A stretch of DNA of 62,590 bases from Natranaerobius trueperi (GCF_002216005.1 NZ_NIQC01000014.1:1-62590); one strand, 5' to 3'. Positions 1-9,384 are shown, numbered from the stretch's first letter. Made by a program: numbers and translations. Notes: a model not told the origin generated them from the letters alone.

Positions 1-13
1 ATATTTGATTTCT

Positions 14-133
14 AGCCCGGTGAAAATAGCGGAGGGGATACACCTGTTACCATGCCGAACACAGCAGTTAAGCCCTCCTGCGCCTATGGTACTGGGAGCG
101 AAAGCTCCTGGGAGAGTAGGTCTTCGCCGGGCT
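14..133 (+). rRNA. rrf: 5S ribosomal RNA
   Basis: Complete 5S rRNA of about 120 nt. The ends pair as AGCCCGG (14-20) with CCGGGCT (127-133), and the interior carries the conserved 5S core around CCGAACACAGCAGTTAAG and the GAGAGTAGG segment. A T-rich run directly follows the closing helix and may act as a terminator. It is probably the last gene of an rRNA operon lying left of the window; that part is inference. Confidence 0.93.
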
Positions 134-217
134 TTTTTTGTGTTTATAAACATGAGTAAAACAACTTTATTTTGGAATAATATTTTAAGTAAAAAACTTT
201 TATAGTAGGTGAATTTA

Positions 218-1807
218 ATGCAAAAAGATTCTTTAGTAAAAGGTACTGCAGCTTTAAGTGTAGGTATGTTAATTGCTAAAGTTTTTGGACTTATATATAG
301 ATTAATTTTACCCAATATGATTGGTACTAAAGCTATGGGTCTATATGGTATGGCTTATTCCGTTTATACTATACTCTTAACAGTATCTATGGCGGGTATT
401 CCTGTTGCAATTTCAAAACTAATAAGTAATGAGATAGCTGTTAACAATTATAAGAATGCATTAAAAGTATTTAAAACAGCTTTTATAGCTATTTCATTAA
501 CTGGTTTGATTTTCTCTATAATATTATTTTTTGGAGCATCTTTTTTTGCCGAAAGAATCACTGGTGATTCTAGAGCTTATTTAAGTTTGAGGGCTGTAGC
601 GCCGGCGATTTTATTAGTTTCATTGATGTCTTCAATTAGAGGGTACTTTCAAGGTTTAAGAAAGATGACTTATACTGCTGTCAGTCAGCTATTAGAACAA
701 TTATTTAGAGTTTTTGGTATAATACTATTTGCTTTTTTATTATTACCTTATGGTGAAACTTATGCTGCTGCGGGAGCAGCTTTTGGTAATGTTTTAGGTG
801 CTTTTGTTGGATTACTTTATTTAAGTTGGAACTATTTTAATATTGAGTTTCCAAAAACTGATCAGTTGGTACCGAATTTTGGATCAAACCTTGAGATAAT
901 AAAACAGATTTTTTATTTATCTTTTCCAATAATAATTGGTAACTTAATAATGCCAATCATGAATCTTATTGACGCAACAGTAGTTGTAAATCGCCTTATT
1001 TATTCTGGTTTCAGTCAAGATCAAGCTACTACTATGTTTGCTCATCTTACTCAATATGCGAATCCTTTAATTATGTTTCCGGGGACTCTTGGTATGGCTC
1101 TTGCCATGAGTTTAGTACCTGTTGTTTCAGAAAATTATACACAAGGTGATGTGGATAAGTTAAATTTTATAGCAAACTTATCGTTACGCCTTTCTATTAT
1201 AATTGGAGTTCCCTCTTTTATAGGACTATTATTTTTAGCAGGACCAATTGTAACCTTAATTTTCCCTAATGATCCAGAAGCATCAATTCCATTACGTTAT
1301 CTATCTCCAGTAGTAGTATTTTTAATCATTAAGTTTGCTACGACTGGTATACTACAAGGATTAGAAAAAACCATGGTTCCTGTAAGGAATCTTTTCAAAG
1401 GTGCTATTTTTAAATTTATAATTACTTTTTTATTAACATCACTACCTGTACTAAATATCAGAGGTGCTGCTATCGGGACTTTAGTGTCATATATTGTCGC
1501 TACGGCTTTTAACCTAAAAGATGTACGTAAGTATATTCATTTTGGATTTTCGGTGAATAAAGATATTATAAAGCCTTTAATTGCTAGTATTATTATGGGA
1601 TGTATATCATATTTTACTTATGAGTTTTTGATACAATTTATTGGAACAAGATTCTCCACCTTAATGGCAGTTATTATTGGTGTAATTACATATTCAATTT
1701 TAATGTTATCTTTAAAAGTAGTAACAACATCTGAAATAGAATTTATCCCTAAAGTAGGCCCAAAAATAGTACGATTATTGAATAAATTTAACTATTTTAA
1801 AACCTAA
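218..1807 (+). CDS. MurJ/SpoVB-type polysaccharide (lipid II-like) flippase
   Basis: Polytopic membrane protein of 529 residues of the MOP/MATE-like oligosaccharide flippase superfamily, the group that includes SpoVB, YabM and YtgP/MurJ. Members move lipid-linked cell-wall or spore-cortex precursors across the membrane. The N-terminus (KGTAALSVGMLIAKVFGLIYR) and the following AMGLYGMAYSVYT stretch are typical, and about 12-14 hydrophobic segments run to the end. I prefer ATG 218, which follows AGGTG at 207-211, over the GTG at 209. It stands alone between 5S rRNA and a pseudogene. Which paralogue it is (vegetative flippase or sporulation SpoVB) cannot be settled from sequence alone. Confidence 0.85.
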   Translation: MQKDSLVKGTAALSVGMLIAKVFGLIYRLILPNMIGTKAMGLYGMAYSVYTILLTVSMAGIPVAISKLISNEIAVNNYKNALKVFKTAFIAISLTGLIFSIILFFGASFFAERITGDSRAYLSLRAVAPAILLVSLMSSIRGYFQGLRKMTYTAVSQLLEQLFRVFGIILFAFLLLPYGETYAAAGAAFGNVLGAFVGLLYLSWNYFNIEFPKTDQLVPNFGSNLEIIKQIFYLSFPIIIGNLIMPIMNLIDATVVVNRLIYSGFSQDQATTMFAHLTQYANPLIMFPGTLGMALAMSLVPVVSENYTQGDVDKLNFIANLSLRLSIIIGVPSFIGLLFLAGPIVTLIFPNDPEASIPLRYLSPVVVFLIIKFATTGILQGLEKTMVPVRNLFKGAIFKFIITFLLTSLPVLNIRGAAIGTLVSYIVATAFNLKDVRKYIHFGFSVNKDIIKPLIASIIMGCISYFTYEFLIQFIGTRFSTLMAVIIGVITYSILMLSLKVVTTSEIEFIPKVGPKIVRLLNKFNYFKT

Positions 1808-1979
1808 TTAGGCATACCTATTTTAATTTGATCATATTGTAGTTTACCTGTGATAAAATCAAATTCTTAATTACTTAATTTTTCAGAAAATTATTTATAT
1901 TTAAGAAAGATGCGTGGTTTTAGAGCGAATTTGTTTAGCGATAAGGTTTAATCTATTAAAAGTTGTTTAAGGGGGGGTC

Positions 1980-4046
1980 ATGAAAAATTACCAACCTAAC
2001 CAAATTCGAAATGTGGGAGTATGCTCTCATGGTGGGGCTGAAAGGACCTCTTTAACAGAAGCATTATTGTACTCTTCAGGAGAAATAAGCAGATTAGGCA
2101 AGGTAGAAGAGGGAACTACAACTACTGATTATGATAAAGAAGAAATAGAACCTAATATAACAATTCATACGTCGGTTGCTCCATGTACCTGGAAGGATAA
2201 AAAAATAAATATTGTGGATACCCCTGGGTATTATGATTTCATAGGAGATGTAAAGAGTTCACTTAGAATTGTAGATGGTGCACTGTTGGTTGTTTGTGCT
2301 GCTTCTGGGGTACAAGTAGGCACTGAACAGGTGGAAGTATGCAAATGATTTTGAATTACCTAGATTAGTATTTATAATAAAGTGGATAGAGAAAATGCTA
2401 AATTTGAGAAAGTACTAAATCAATTGCGTGAAAAGTATGGTGATCAAGTAACTCCAGTTATGACTCCCATTGGAAGTGAGGAAAACTTTGAAGGTATAAT
2501 TAATTTAGTCACTATGAGAGCTATCTACCCAACTAGTAATGAAATAGGAAATAGTGAAAATGAGATATCAAGTGATTATAAAAAAAGAGCAGAAGAATAT
2601 CGAGAGATATTAATGGAATTGGTAGCAGAATGTGATGATGAGATGTTAGAAAAATACTTAGAAAGTGAACCCTTAACTGAAGAAAAAGTAATAACAGGGG
2701 TTAAAAAGTTTACGAAATTAGGTGAACTTGTTCCAGTGCTTTGCGGTTCAGCTATACAATATAGGTATTTCACAATTATTGGATTGTTTAACTTATTATA
2801 TACCTAGTCCGATCAAATCTGAAACATTTACTGGAACTGATGTTTCATCAGGTAAAGAGAAAAAAATCACATGTTCCCCAGATGAGCCATTCAGTGCTTT
2901 TTTTTAAGACTATAGCTGATCCATATGTAGGTAAATTAAATTACTTAAGAGTATATTCAGGACAACTATCAGATCATCAAGGCATCATAATTCTAACTCA
3001 AAAACTGAAGAACGTATTGGTAAACTTTATTATTTAAAAGGGAAAGAACAGATAACAGTTAATAAAGTTAACGTAGGTGATATTGCTGCTGTTAGCAAAC
3101 TACAAAAAACTTCCACAGGTGAAACTCTATCAGCCCCCAAAACTCCTATACTCCTTCCTAAAACTGACCTTCCTGATCCAGTATATCTTTTTCATTAGTA
3201 ACTCAAGACAAAGGAGAAGAAGGAAAGGTTAGAACTAGTTTAACTAACTTTTTAGAAGAGGATCCGATACTTAAGTTAGAAAAAATAGTGACACCAACGA
3301 AACACTGATATCTGGTATGGGGGAAGTGCAGTTAGAGTTTATAATAAGTAGAATGACTAAAAAATATGGAGTCGATGTTGAGTTAAAAACTCCTACAATC
3401 CCTTATAAAGAAACAATAACAAAACTGTTAATGCTGAAGAAAAGTATAAAAAACAGTCCGGTGGTAGAGGTCAATATGGCCATGTTTTCATTGAGTTTTC
3501 TCCATTAGAAGAAGGACAAAACTTTGAATTTGAGAATAACATAGTTGGAGTGTTATACCTAAACAATACATTCCTGCAGTTGAGAAAGGTGTTTTAGATG
3601 CAATGGAAACTGGGGTTTTAGCAGGATATCCTGTTATAGATGTCAAGGCCAACCTATATGATGGTTTCTATCATAGTGTTGATTCCTCGGAAAATGCATT
3701 TAAAATGGCTGGTAGTAATGCCCTTAAAAAAGGGATGCAAAAAGCAGAGCCAGTTCTACTTGAACCAGTATTAGAAATTGAAATTATAGTGTCAGAAAGG
3801 TTCATGGGTGATGTTATTGGAGATCTTGATAGTAAGCGAGGTAAGATATTAGGGATGGATCTTGTTGGTGAAAACCAGATTATTAAAGCTTATGTGCCTA
3901 AAGCTGAAGTACAAAGGTATGCAATCGATTTAAGATCAATTGCTCAAGGAAGAATAAAATTCAAAACTGAATTCAGCCATTATCAACAAGTACCTGAAGA
4001 AGTCCAAGAGCAAATTATTGAACAAATTTATGACTCGAAAGGATAA
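1980..4046 (+). pseudogene. Decayed elongation factor G-like GTPase (FusA2 type)
   Basis: About 690 codons of EF-G-like sequence can be followed through three frames with at least six frameshifts or stops, near 2340, 2383, 2760, 2900, 3020, 3200, 3305, 3430-3510 and 3560. Recognisable parts in order are the G domain (VDTPGYYDF switch II at about 2215), domain II (GKLNYLRVYSG, then a GDIAAV block), the SGMGEVQLEF block at about 3312 and the intact C-terminal domains IV-V (3603-4046). The P-loop reads HGGAERTS where HGGxGKTS is expected, so the catalytic Lys is gone as well. The text resembles the alternative EF-G-like clade rather than the main FusA. It cannot make a working GTPase. The last 147-codon fragment is open but has no family of its own. 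Confidence 0.88.
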
Positions 4047-4048
4047 TA

Positions 4049-4090
4049 GAAAAATTATTCCGGAGGTTATTACCTCCGGAATAATTTTTC
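4049..4090. terminator. Bidirectional intrinsic terminator
   Basis: Perfect 19-bp inverted repeat (4049-4067 with 4072-4090) around a TATT loop. The CCGGAGGT core is flanked by A-rich and T-rich arms, so it has a U-tract on either strand. It separates the EF-G-like pseudogene from ddl. Confidence 0.88.
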
Positions 4091-4181
4091 TACAGGAATT
4101 TTTCAAGTTGAAGACGAAATCAAATATAGTAAATTGCATATGATAATTCAATAAAGGAGAATTCAATTGGAGGTGCAAACA

Positions 4182-5273
4182 TTGCATAAAATAAAAATAG
4201 GTGTAATTTTTGGTGGAAAGTCAGGGGAACATGAGGTGAGCCTTAAATCTGCTAAATCAGTTATATACGCTTTAGACAAGAATAAGTTTGAGATTATTCC
4301 TATTGGGATAAAGAAAGACGGAACATGGATATCAGGTGAGAAACCTTTAGAGGAACTTGAAAAAGGGAAAAGTTTTGAAGAAAATTTTTCTGTGACAATG
4401 ATGCCTGATCCAACAAAAAAAGGATTATGGAAGCTTGACCCTTTTGAAAAATTTGCAGATATAGATGTAGTTTTTCCAGTATTACATGGAACATATGGTG
4501 AAGATGGTACTCTTCAAGGTTTTTTAGAGTTGTGTGATATTCCATACGTTGGTTCTGGAGTATTAGGTTCTTCACTAGCTATGGATAAAGTGATGATGAA
4601 ACAGGTTTTAAAAAATTATGGTTTAAAAGTAGCCAATTATCAATCTTTTTTTAGATTTGAATGGGAATCAAATCACATTAAGTTAATTCAACAAATTGAA
4701 AGTAGTATTAAATATCCTATGTTCGTTAAACCTGCTAATTTGGGATCGAGTGTAGGAATCTCAAAAGCAAATAAAAGGAGTGAACTGATTGAAGCTATCA
4801 ATTTAGCAACTCGTTATGATATGAAATGTTTAGTTGAAGAGTATATACCTGGTAAAGAAATTGAGATTAGTATTTTAGGTAATCAATATCCCAAAGCCTC
4901 TATTACCGGGGAAATAATTCCTGCAAATGAATTCTATGATTATGAATCAAAGTATCTAAATGATCGTAGTGAGTTGTTAATACCTGCTTCAATATCAGAA
5001 AACTTAGCGTCTAGCTTACAAAAAGCAGGAATTGCTGCTTATCAAGCTCTCGAATGCCGTGGATTATGTAGAGTTGACTTTTTTGTATTAGAAGAGACGC
5101 AAGAAGTATATATCAACGAGTTAAACACTATGCCAGGTTTTACGGAGATAAGTATGTATCCAAAACTTTGGAAAAATTCAGGGATACCGTATTCTAAATT
5201 ATTAAGTGAATTAGTAGAATTGGCAATTAATCATCAAAAAGAGAAGGATAAAAATTTAACGGAATTTCAGTAA
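4182..5273 (+). CDS. ddl: D-alanine--D-alanine ligase
   Basis: Cytoplasmic ATP-grasp ligase joining two D-Ala residues for peptidoglycan precursors, 363 residues from TTG 4182. N-terminal motif VIFGGKSGEHEVSL, then GTYGEDGTLQGFLE, the ATP-grasp segment VKPANLGSSVGIS and the Mg-binding C-terminal motif NELNTMPGFTEISMYP are all present. The omega-loop carries FYDYESKY, the Tyr-Lys-Tyr type of D-Ala-D-Ala rather than D-Ala-D-Lac enzymes. Two TTG starts are possible: 4167 (after AAGGAG) and 4182 (after GGAGGTG, 8-nt spacing). The second gives the N-terminus usual for the family. It is a single gene following a strong terminator. Confidence 0.95.
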   Translation: MHKIKIGVIFGGKSGEHEVSLKSAKSVIYALDKNKFEIIPIGIKKDGTWISGEKPLEELEKGKSFEENFSVTMMPDPTKKGLWKLDPFEKFADIDVVFPVLHGTYGEDGTLQGFLELCDIPYVGSGVLGSSLAMDKVMMKQVLKNYGLKVANYQSFFRFEWESNHIKLIQQIESSIKYPMFVKPANLGSSVGISKANKRSELIEAINLATRYDMKCLVEEYIPGKEIEISILGNQYPKASITGEIIPANEFYDYESKYLNDRSELLIPASISENLASSLQKAGIAAYQALECRGLCRVDFFVLEETQEVYINELNTMPGFTEISMYPKLWKNSGIPYSKLLSELVELAINHQKEKDKNLTEFQ

Positions 5274-5285
5274 GTTATCTTAAAC

Positions 5286-5314
5286 TTGTGAAGGTATGAT
5301 TATTGTAGTAAAAT
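5286..5314 (+). promoter_or_regulatory. Sigma-A-type promoter for pdxS
   Basis: TTGTGA (5286-5291), 17-bp spacer, TAAAAT (5309-5314), lying between ddl and pdxS. Confidence 0.55.
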
Positions 5315-5341
5315 TTAAGTTGGAATCATCCTAAATCTATT

Positions 5342-5360
5342 ATGCTAATAAGATTAGCAT
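5342..5360. promoter_or_regulatory. Perfect dyad in the pdxS leader
   Basis: ATGCTAAT-AAG-ATTAGCAT: 8-bp arms with a 3-nt centre, between the predicted promoter and the Shine-Dalgarno sequence (GAAGGGGG, 5362-5369). It could be an operator or a small RNA hairpin. The dyad is seen; its role is inference. Confidence 0.5.
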
Positions 5361-5376
5361 TGAAGGGGGATTAGAT

Positions 5377-6258
5377 ATGAAAAAAGGAAGTGAAACAGCA
5401 AAAAAAGGAATGGATCAAATGCAAAAGGGTGGGGTGATCATGGATGTTACAACACCTGAACAAGCTAAAATTGCGCAAGAAGCTGGGGCAGTAGCTGTTA
5501 TGGCACTAGAAAAAGTACCAGCCGACATAAGAGCTGGTGGCGGTGTTGCTAGAATGGCAGATCCAGAAGTAATCAAGAATATAATTGATGTTGTAACGAT
5601 TCCGGTTATGGCAAAAGCACGGATAGGTCATTTTGTTGAAGCTAGAATTTTAGAAAGTTTAGGCGTAGACTATATAGATGAAAGTGAAGTATTAACTCCT
5701 GCTGATGACTTTTATCATATTGACAAAAACAAATTTACTGTACCTTTTGTATGCGGAGCAAGAAATCTAGGGGAAGCCTTAAGAAGAATTGGAGAAGGTG
5801 CAAAAATGATGCGAACCAAAGGAGAAGCAGGAACAGGAAATGTAGTTGAAGCTGTTAAACATATGAGAACAGTAATGGATGATATAAGAAAGGTGAAAAA
5901 TATGCCAGATGATGAGCTTATGACTGAAGCTAAAAATTTAGGAGCTCCATATGAGCTATTAAAAGAAGTGAAACAACTAGGAAGGTTACCTGTAGTTAAT
6001 TTTGCAGCAGGTGGTGTAGCAACGCCCGCAGATGCAGCATTAATGATGCAACTAGGATCTGATGGTGTATTTGTAGGATCAGGTATTTTTAAATCTGGCG
6101 ATCCTGAAAAAAGAGCGAAAGCAATTGTTGAAGCTACCTTGAATTATGATAACTATGATACTTTAGCGAAAGTATCTGCTGGTTTAGGGGAAGCAATGGT
6201 TGGAATTAATGTGTCTAATTTAGAGGGAAATGATAGACTTCAAGAACGTGGTTGGTAA
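5377..6258 (+). CDS. pdxS: Pyridoxal 5'-phosphate synthase lyase subunit PdxS
   Basis: Synthase subunit of the DXP-independent vitamin B6 pathway. It makes PLP from ribose 5-phosphate, glyceraldehyde 3-phosphate and ammonia. The 293-residue length is normal and the TIM barrel is highly conserved, with [45 protein letters not shown] (catalytic Lys), [12 protein letters not shown] (second Lys) and the phosphate-binding [17 protein letters not shown]. In most bacteria ammonia comes from the partner glutaminase PdxT, encoded next door. Here that neighbour (6276-6830) is a pseudogene, so this PdxS would need free ammonia or a PdxT from elsewhere. Confidence 0.97.
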   Translation: MKKGSETAKKGMDQMQKGGVIMDVTTPEQAKIAQEAGAVAVMALEKVPADIRAGGGVARMADPEVIKNIIDVVTIPVMAKARIGHFVEARILESLGVDYIDESEVLTPADDFYHIDKNKFTVPFVCGARNLGEALRRIGEGAKMMRTKGEAGTGNVVEAVKHMRTVMDDIRKVKNMPDDELMTEAKNLGAPYELLKEVKQLGRLPVVNFAAGGVATPADAALMMQLGSDGVFVGSGIFKSGDPEKRAKAIVEATLNYDNYDTLAKVSAGLGEAMVGINVSNLEGNDRLQERGW

Positions 6259-6275
6259 AAATAACAGGAGTCGAA

Positions 6276-6830
6276 ATAAATAATAGAAGTATACTTAGAA
6301 TATAAGATGCACTTATTAAGCATATAGACATGCTCTCGAAATAAAATGTAAATCCAGTTAAACCAATTGAAGTGAAAAAAGAAATATTTTAACGGATTTT
6401 GATTAATTATACCCGAAGATAAATTGCTATTATTAGAAAATTATGTATAAACCTAATTTGGTAAAACATTTAGAAGAATGTGTTGCAGCAAATGAACCTA
6501 TAATTGAGACTTGTTCGGGTAGGATCTCGTTGTCGCAGAAAATTTTGGAGATAGATCGGATAGTCGCCTCATTAGACCTTTTAAATATTGAAGATAATAG
6601 AAATGAATTTGGTAGTCAAGATGATAGCTGTAAGTAACTTGAAAGTTGGACAAAATGGGTGAGCTCTCTTATGGTGGATTGTTATTAGAGCTCTATATGT
6701 ATTTGGTAAACTATCATGAAGTTGAAGTGTTAGGTAAAACATTGTAGCAGTACAAAGTAATAATATTATAGTTCCTTGTCATCTCTAACTAAGTCATGAT
6801 GGTCGGTTACACGAATATTTTATTCTTTAG
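6276..6830 (+). pseudogene. pdxT: Decayed pdxT (glutaminase subunit of PLP synthase)
   Basis: The 550-base stretch after pdxS can be read as PdxT in shifting frames. DALIKHIDMLSK (about 6307-6342) matches the N-terminal helix region. EPIIETCSGR (about 6494-6523) is the nucleophile elbow with Cys still present, where GTCAG is usual. EDNRNEFGSQDDS matches the VERNxFGRQVDSFE block. VEVLGK and then CHL-stop-LSHDGRLHEYF (to TAG at 6828-6830) match the C-terminal SFHPELTxDxRLHEYF. The catalytic Glu position is now a stop codon, and several more stops and frameshifts are present. A Shine-Dalgarno remnant (CAGGAG, 6265-6270) survives but no start codon does. The only open piece (6443-6637, 64 codons) is not a gene of its own. 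Confidence 0.85.
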
Positions 6831-6848
6831 CAAAAAAGTTGATAAGAC

Positions 6849-6877
6849 TTGATTTTTAGTTTTAAAATTTATATAAT
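6849..6877 (+). promoter_or_regulatory. Sigma-A promoter of the serS T-box transcript
   Basis: TTGATT (6849-6854), exactly 17 bp, TATAAT (6872-6877). It lies just upstream of the T-box leader. Confidence 0.75.
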
Positions 6878-6884
6878 ATATTAT

Positions 6885-7126
6885 TAACAAGAATAAAATA
6901 AAACCCTATGATAGGGGAAAGTAATTGAGCAGAGATTTACAGAGAGTCGATGGTTGCTGGGAATCGATAATTTTTGCTTAACGAATCCTCCCTTGAGGGG
7001 GCCACCGAAATATAGTAAGTGGCATCGCTAACCTAGCGTTAACAGGTTTGAGTTGGAGTATTATTGCTCAACTAGGGTGGTAACGCGAGTAACCCTCGTC
7101 CCTATATAGGTGACGGGGGTTTTTGT
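6885..7126 (+). promoter_or_regulatory. Serine-specific T-box riboswitch leader
   Basis: Classic T-box leader. It has an AGAGAG-like element and GGTTGCTGGGAATCGAT of stem I (from about 6940), a specifier-loop region GAATCC with candidate serine codon TCC at 6986-6988, and the T-box sequence AGGGTGGTAACGCGA at 7074-7088. The terminator hairpin follows (7091-7100 pairing with 7112-7121, then a T-run). Uncharged tRNA-Ser should pair with the specifier and the T-box bulge and favour antitermination into serS. The specifier assignment is by position and by the downstream gene. Confidence 0.92.
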
Positions 7127-7173
7127 ATTTTTAAACTTAAAAAAGAAAAAATAAAGATAAAGGGGGATTTCTC

Positions 7174-8436
7174 ATGTTAGATGTGAAGTATGTAAGGAAT
7201 TACCCAGACCAAGTTAGGGAAGCATGTCGAGTAAAGGGTGAAGAAGATCAAGTAGATGAAGTGTTAAAGTTAGATGAAAGAAGAAGAGAAATTTTACAAG
7301 AAGTTGAGGTTCTTAAAAATAAACGTAATACTGTATCTAAAGAAATAGGAGAACTAAAAAAATCTGGGGAAGATGCTCAAAACAAAGTTGCTGAGATGAA
7401 AGAAGTTTCAGCTAAAATTAAAGAAATGGATGAAGAATTAAAAACAGTTGAAAAGAATATGAATTATTATTTACTTTGTCTACCTAATATTCCACATTCA
7501 GATGTCCCTATTGGAGCAGATGACGAAGAAAATGAAATTGTTAAACAAAAAGGTGAAGCAAGGAAAGAAAGTTATATGAAGCCTCACTGGGAAGTTGCTG
7601 AGAATTTAGGTATTATAGACTTTCAAAGGGCAGGAAAAATAACAGGAACAAGATTTGTTAATTACATAGGAGCTGGTGCTAGACTTGAAAGAGCTCTAAT
7701 TAATTTCATGATAGATATTCATGTAGAAGAACATGGGTATCAAGAAATGCTGCCTCCTTTTATAGTTAATCGAGATTCTATGACAGGAACAGGGCAACTT
7801 CCGAAGTTTGAAAATGATATGTATAAGTTAGAGGATTTAGAGTATTTCTTAATACCAACTGCTGAAGTTCCATTGACAAATTTATATCGTGATGAGATTA
7901 TGTCTAAAGAAGAAGTACCTAAATATCTAGTAGCTTTCACACCATGCTTTAGAAAAGAAGCAGGAGCACATGGTAGAGACACTCGTGGTTTAATAAGACA
8001 ACATCAATTTAATAAAGTTGAACTTATTAAATTTGTAGCTCCAGACAATTCTTATAATGAGTTAGATGCTTTAGTTTCGAATGCAGAAAAGGTTTTAAAG
8101 ATGCTAGAACTTCCATACCAGGTTTCTTTAATGTGTTCAGGAGATCTAGGTTTTGCAGCAGCAAAAAAATATGATATAGAAGTGTGGCTTCCGAGTTATG
8201 ATACATATAGAGAAATTTCCTCGTGTAGTAACTTTGAAGACTTCCAAGCAAGAAGAGCTAATATTAGATACCGAGATGAATCAGGGCAGACTAAATACGT
8301 TCATACACTAAATGGTAGTGGGTTAGCTATAGGTAGAACAGTAGCAGCTATATTAGAAAATTATCAAAATCAAGATGGTACAGTAACGATACCAGAAGCG
8401 CTTAGACCATATTTTGGCAAACAAATCATTTCGTGA
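7174..8436 (+). CDS. serS: Seryl-tRNA synthetase
   Basis: Class II aminoacyl-tRNA synthetase of 420 residues that charges tRNA-Ser. It starts [17 protein letters not shown], followed by the long antiparallel coiled-coil arm (about residues 25-110) that grips the long variable arm of tRNA-Ser. The catalytic core follows, with [47 protein letters not shown] (motif 2) and [16 protein letters not shown] (motif 3). ATG 7174 follows AAAGGGGG. It is controlled by the upstream T-box and followed immediately by a strong promoter that drives the tRNA cluster. Confidence 0.98.
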   Translation: MLDVKYVRNYPDQVREACRVKGEEDQVDEVLKLDERRREILQEVEVLKNKRNTVSKEIGELKKSGEDAQNKVAEMKEVSAKIKEMDEELKTVEKNMNYYLLCLPNIPHSDVPIGADDEENEIVKQKGEARKESYMKPHWEVAENLGIIDFQRAGKITGTRFVNYIGAGARLERALINFMIDIHVEEHGYQEMLPPFIVNRDSMTGTGQLPKFENDMYKLEDLEYFLIPTAEVPLTNLYRDEIMSKEEVPKYLVAFTPCFRKEAGAHGRDTRGLIRQHQFNKVELIKFVAPDNSYNELDALVSNAEKVLKMLELPYQVSLMCSGDLGFAAAKKYDIEVWLPSYDTYREISSCSNFEDFQARRANIRYRDESGQTKYVHTLNGSGLAIGRTVAAILENYQNQDGTVTIPEALRPYFGKQIIS

Positions 8437-8443
8437 TATTTTG

Positions 8444-8472
8444 TTGACAGCTATATTTTATTGTGTTATACT
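8444..8472 (+). promoter_or_regulatory. Strong sigma-A promoter of the tRNA cluster
   Basis: TTGACA (8444-8449), 17-bp spacer, TATACT (8467-8472), beginning 8 bp after the serS stop and 29 bp before tRNA-Ser(UGA). Confidence 0.88.
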
Positions 8473-8500
8473 TTTTATTGTCCTGACAACAGAAGGAAAT

Positions 8501-8592
8501 GGAGGGGTGGCCGAGTCCGGCTGAAGGCGCTGGACTTGAAATCCAGTGACACTCTCTGAGTGCCGGGGGTTCGAATCCCTCCCCCTCCGCCA
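8501..8592 (+). tRNA. tRNA-Ser (anticodon TGA)
   Basis: 92 nt with encoded CCA. Acceptor GGAGGGG pairs with CCCCTCC. The anticodon arm is CTGGA-CTTGAAA-TCCAG (anticodon 8537-8539), and a long class II variable arm is present. It reads UCA and, by wobble, other UCN codons. Confidence 0.97.
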
Positions 8593-8597
8593 TATAT

Positions 8598-8691
8598 GGA
8601 GAGATGGCCGAGTTTGGCTGAAGGCGCTCGCCTGCTAAGCGAGTAGACGGTCTAAACCGTCTCGAGGGTTCAAATCCCTCTCTCTCCGCCA
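8598..8691 (+). tRNA. tRNA-Ser (anticodon GCT)
   Basis: 94 nt with encoded CCA. Acceptor GGAGAGA/TCTCTCC. The anticodon arm is CTCGC-CTGCTAA-GCGAG (anticodon 8634-8636), with a long variable arm. It reads AGC and AGU. Confidence 0.97.
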
Positions 8692-8697
8692 TTTTTT

Positions 8698-8775
8698 GCG
8701 CCCGTAGCTCAGTCCGGATAGAGTAGCTGACTACGAATCAGAAGGTCGGAGGTTCGAATCCTCCCGGGCGCGCCA
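8698..8775 (+). tRNA. tRNA-Arg (anticodon ACG)
   Basis: 78 nt with encoded CCA. Acceptor GCGCCCG/CGGGCGC, anticodon loop CTACGAA and the usual T-arm GGTTCGAATCC. Wobble A34 is the expected substrate of TadA, whose gene is the next CDS. Position 27-43 of the anticodon stem looks unpaired (G/A). Confidence 0.96.
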
Positions 8776-8792
8776 TACATAGGTGAGATTAT

Positions 8793-8820
8793 AAGCCACA
8801 AATTGTGGCTTCATTTTTTT
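8793..8820 (+). terminator. Intrinsic terminator after tRNA-Arg
   Basis: AAGCCAC (8793-8799) pairs with GTGGCTT (8805-8811), followed by CATTTTTTT. Confidence 0.85.
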
Positions 8821-8905
8821 AAAAGAACTTTACAATCTCATATATGTATGTTACAGTATTATAGTGCAAAACTCATAAACTGTTTTGCAAAGTGGGTTGT
8901 AAGTA

Positions 8906-9367
8906 ATGACTAAAAACAAAGAACTTTTTTGGATGAAAGAGGCGTTGAAACAAGCTAAAGAAGCGTTTGTTATTGGAGAAGTTCCTATTGGTGCAGTTAT
9001 CGTAAAAGATAATGAGTTAATTGCATCAGGTCACAATAAAAGGGAAAGAGAACAAAATGCTATAGATCACGCTGAAATAATTGCTATAAAAAAAGCGTGT
9101 AACACACTGAATAGCTGGAGATTGAATAATTGTGAATTATATGTCACAGTAGAACCCTGTCCAATGTGTGCAGGCGCAATTATTCAATCAAGAATCAGTA
9201 GAGTTATCTTTGGTACTCCAGATCCTAAAGCGTGGGGTGACCTTGAAATAGAACAAGTCTTAAAAAATCCAAACCTCAATCATAGAGTTGAGTTAGTATC
9301 AGGAATATATAAAGAAGAATCAAGAGAATTATTACGCAGTTTTTTTAAGAGATTGAGAAACAAATAA
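8906..9367 (+). CDS. tadA: tRNA adenosine(34) deaminase TadA
   Basis: Zinc deaminase of 153 residues that converts wobble A34 of tRNA-Arg(ACG) to inosine, so one tRNA reads CGU, CGC and CGA. The zinc and proton-shuttle motif HAEIIAI (with catalytic Glu) and PCPMCAGAI are present. It starts at ATG 8906 with a weak ribosome site (GGGTTGTAAG). A small hairpin (GCAAAAC 8866-8872 with GTTTTGC 8882-8888) precedes it. It lies inside the tRNA cluster directly after the gene for its expected substrate. Confidence 0.95.
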   Translation: MTKNKELFWMKEALKQAKEAFVIGEVPIGAVIVKDNELIASGHNKREREQNAIDHAEIIAIKKACNTLNSWRLNNCELYVTVEPCPMCAGAIIQSRISRVIFGTPDPKAWGDLEIEQVLKNPNLNHRVELVSGIYKEESRELLRSFFKRLRNK

Positions 9368-9384
9368 TCTTCCTTAATAATGGC

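Noticed and set aside
3603-4046. 147-codon ORF as a separate ribosome-binding protein gene
   Set aside because: It is the C-terminal domains IV-V of the decayed EF-G-like gene, in continuity with upstream fragments.
6443-6637. Small 64-codon ORF after pdxS
   Set aside because: It is the open middle piece of the pdxT pseudogene, including its nucleophile Cys, not an independent gene.
8426-8692. Minus-strand ORF of 88 codons across two tRNA-Ser genes
   Set aside because: It is antisense to the tRNAs; the encoded text (EGFEPSRR-like) is the well-known spurious product of reverse-translated tRNA-Ser.
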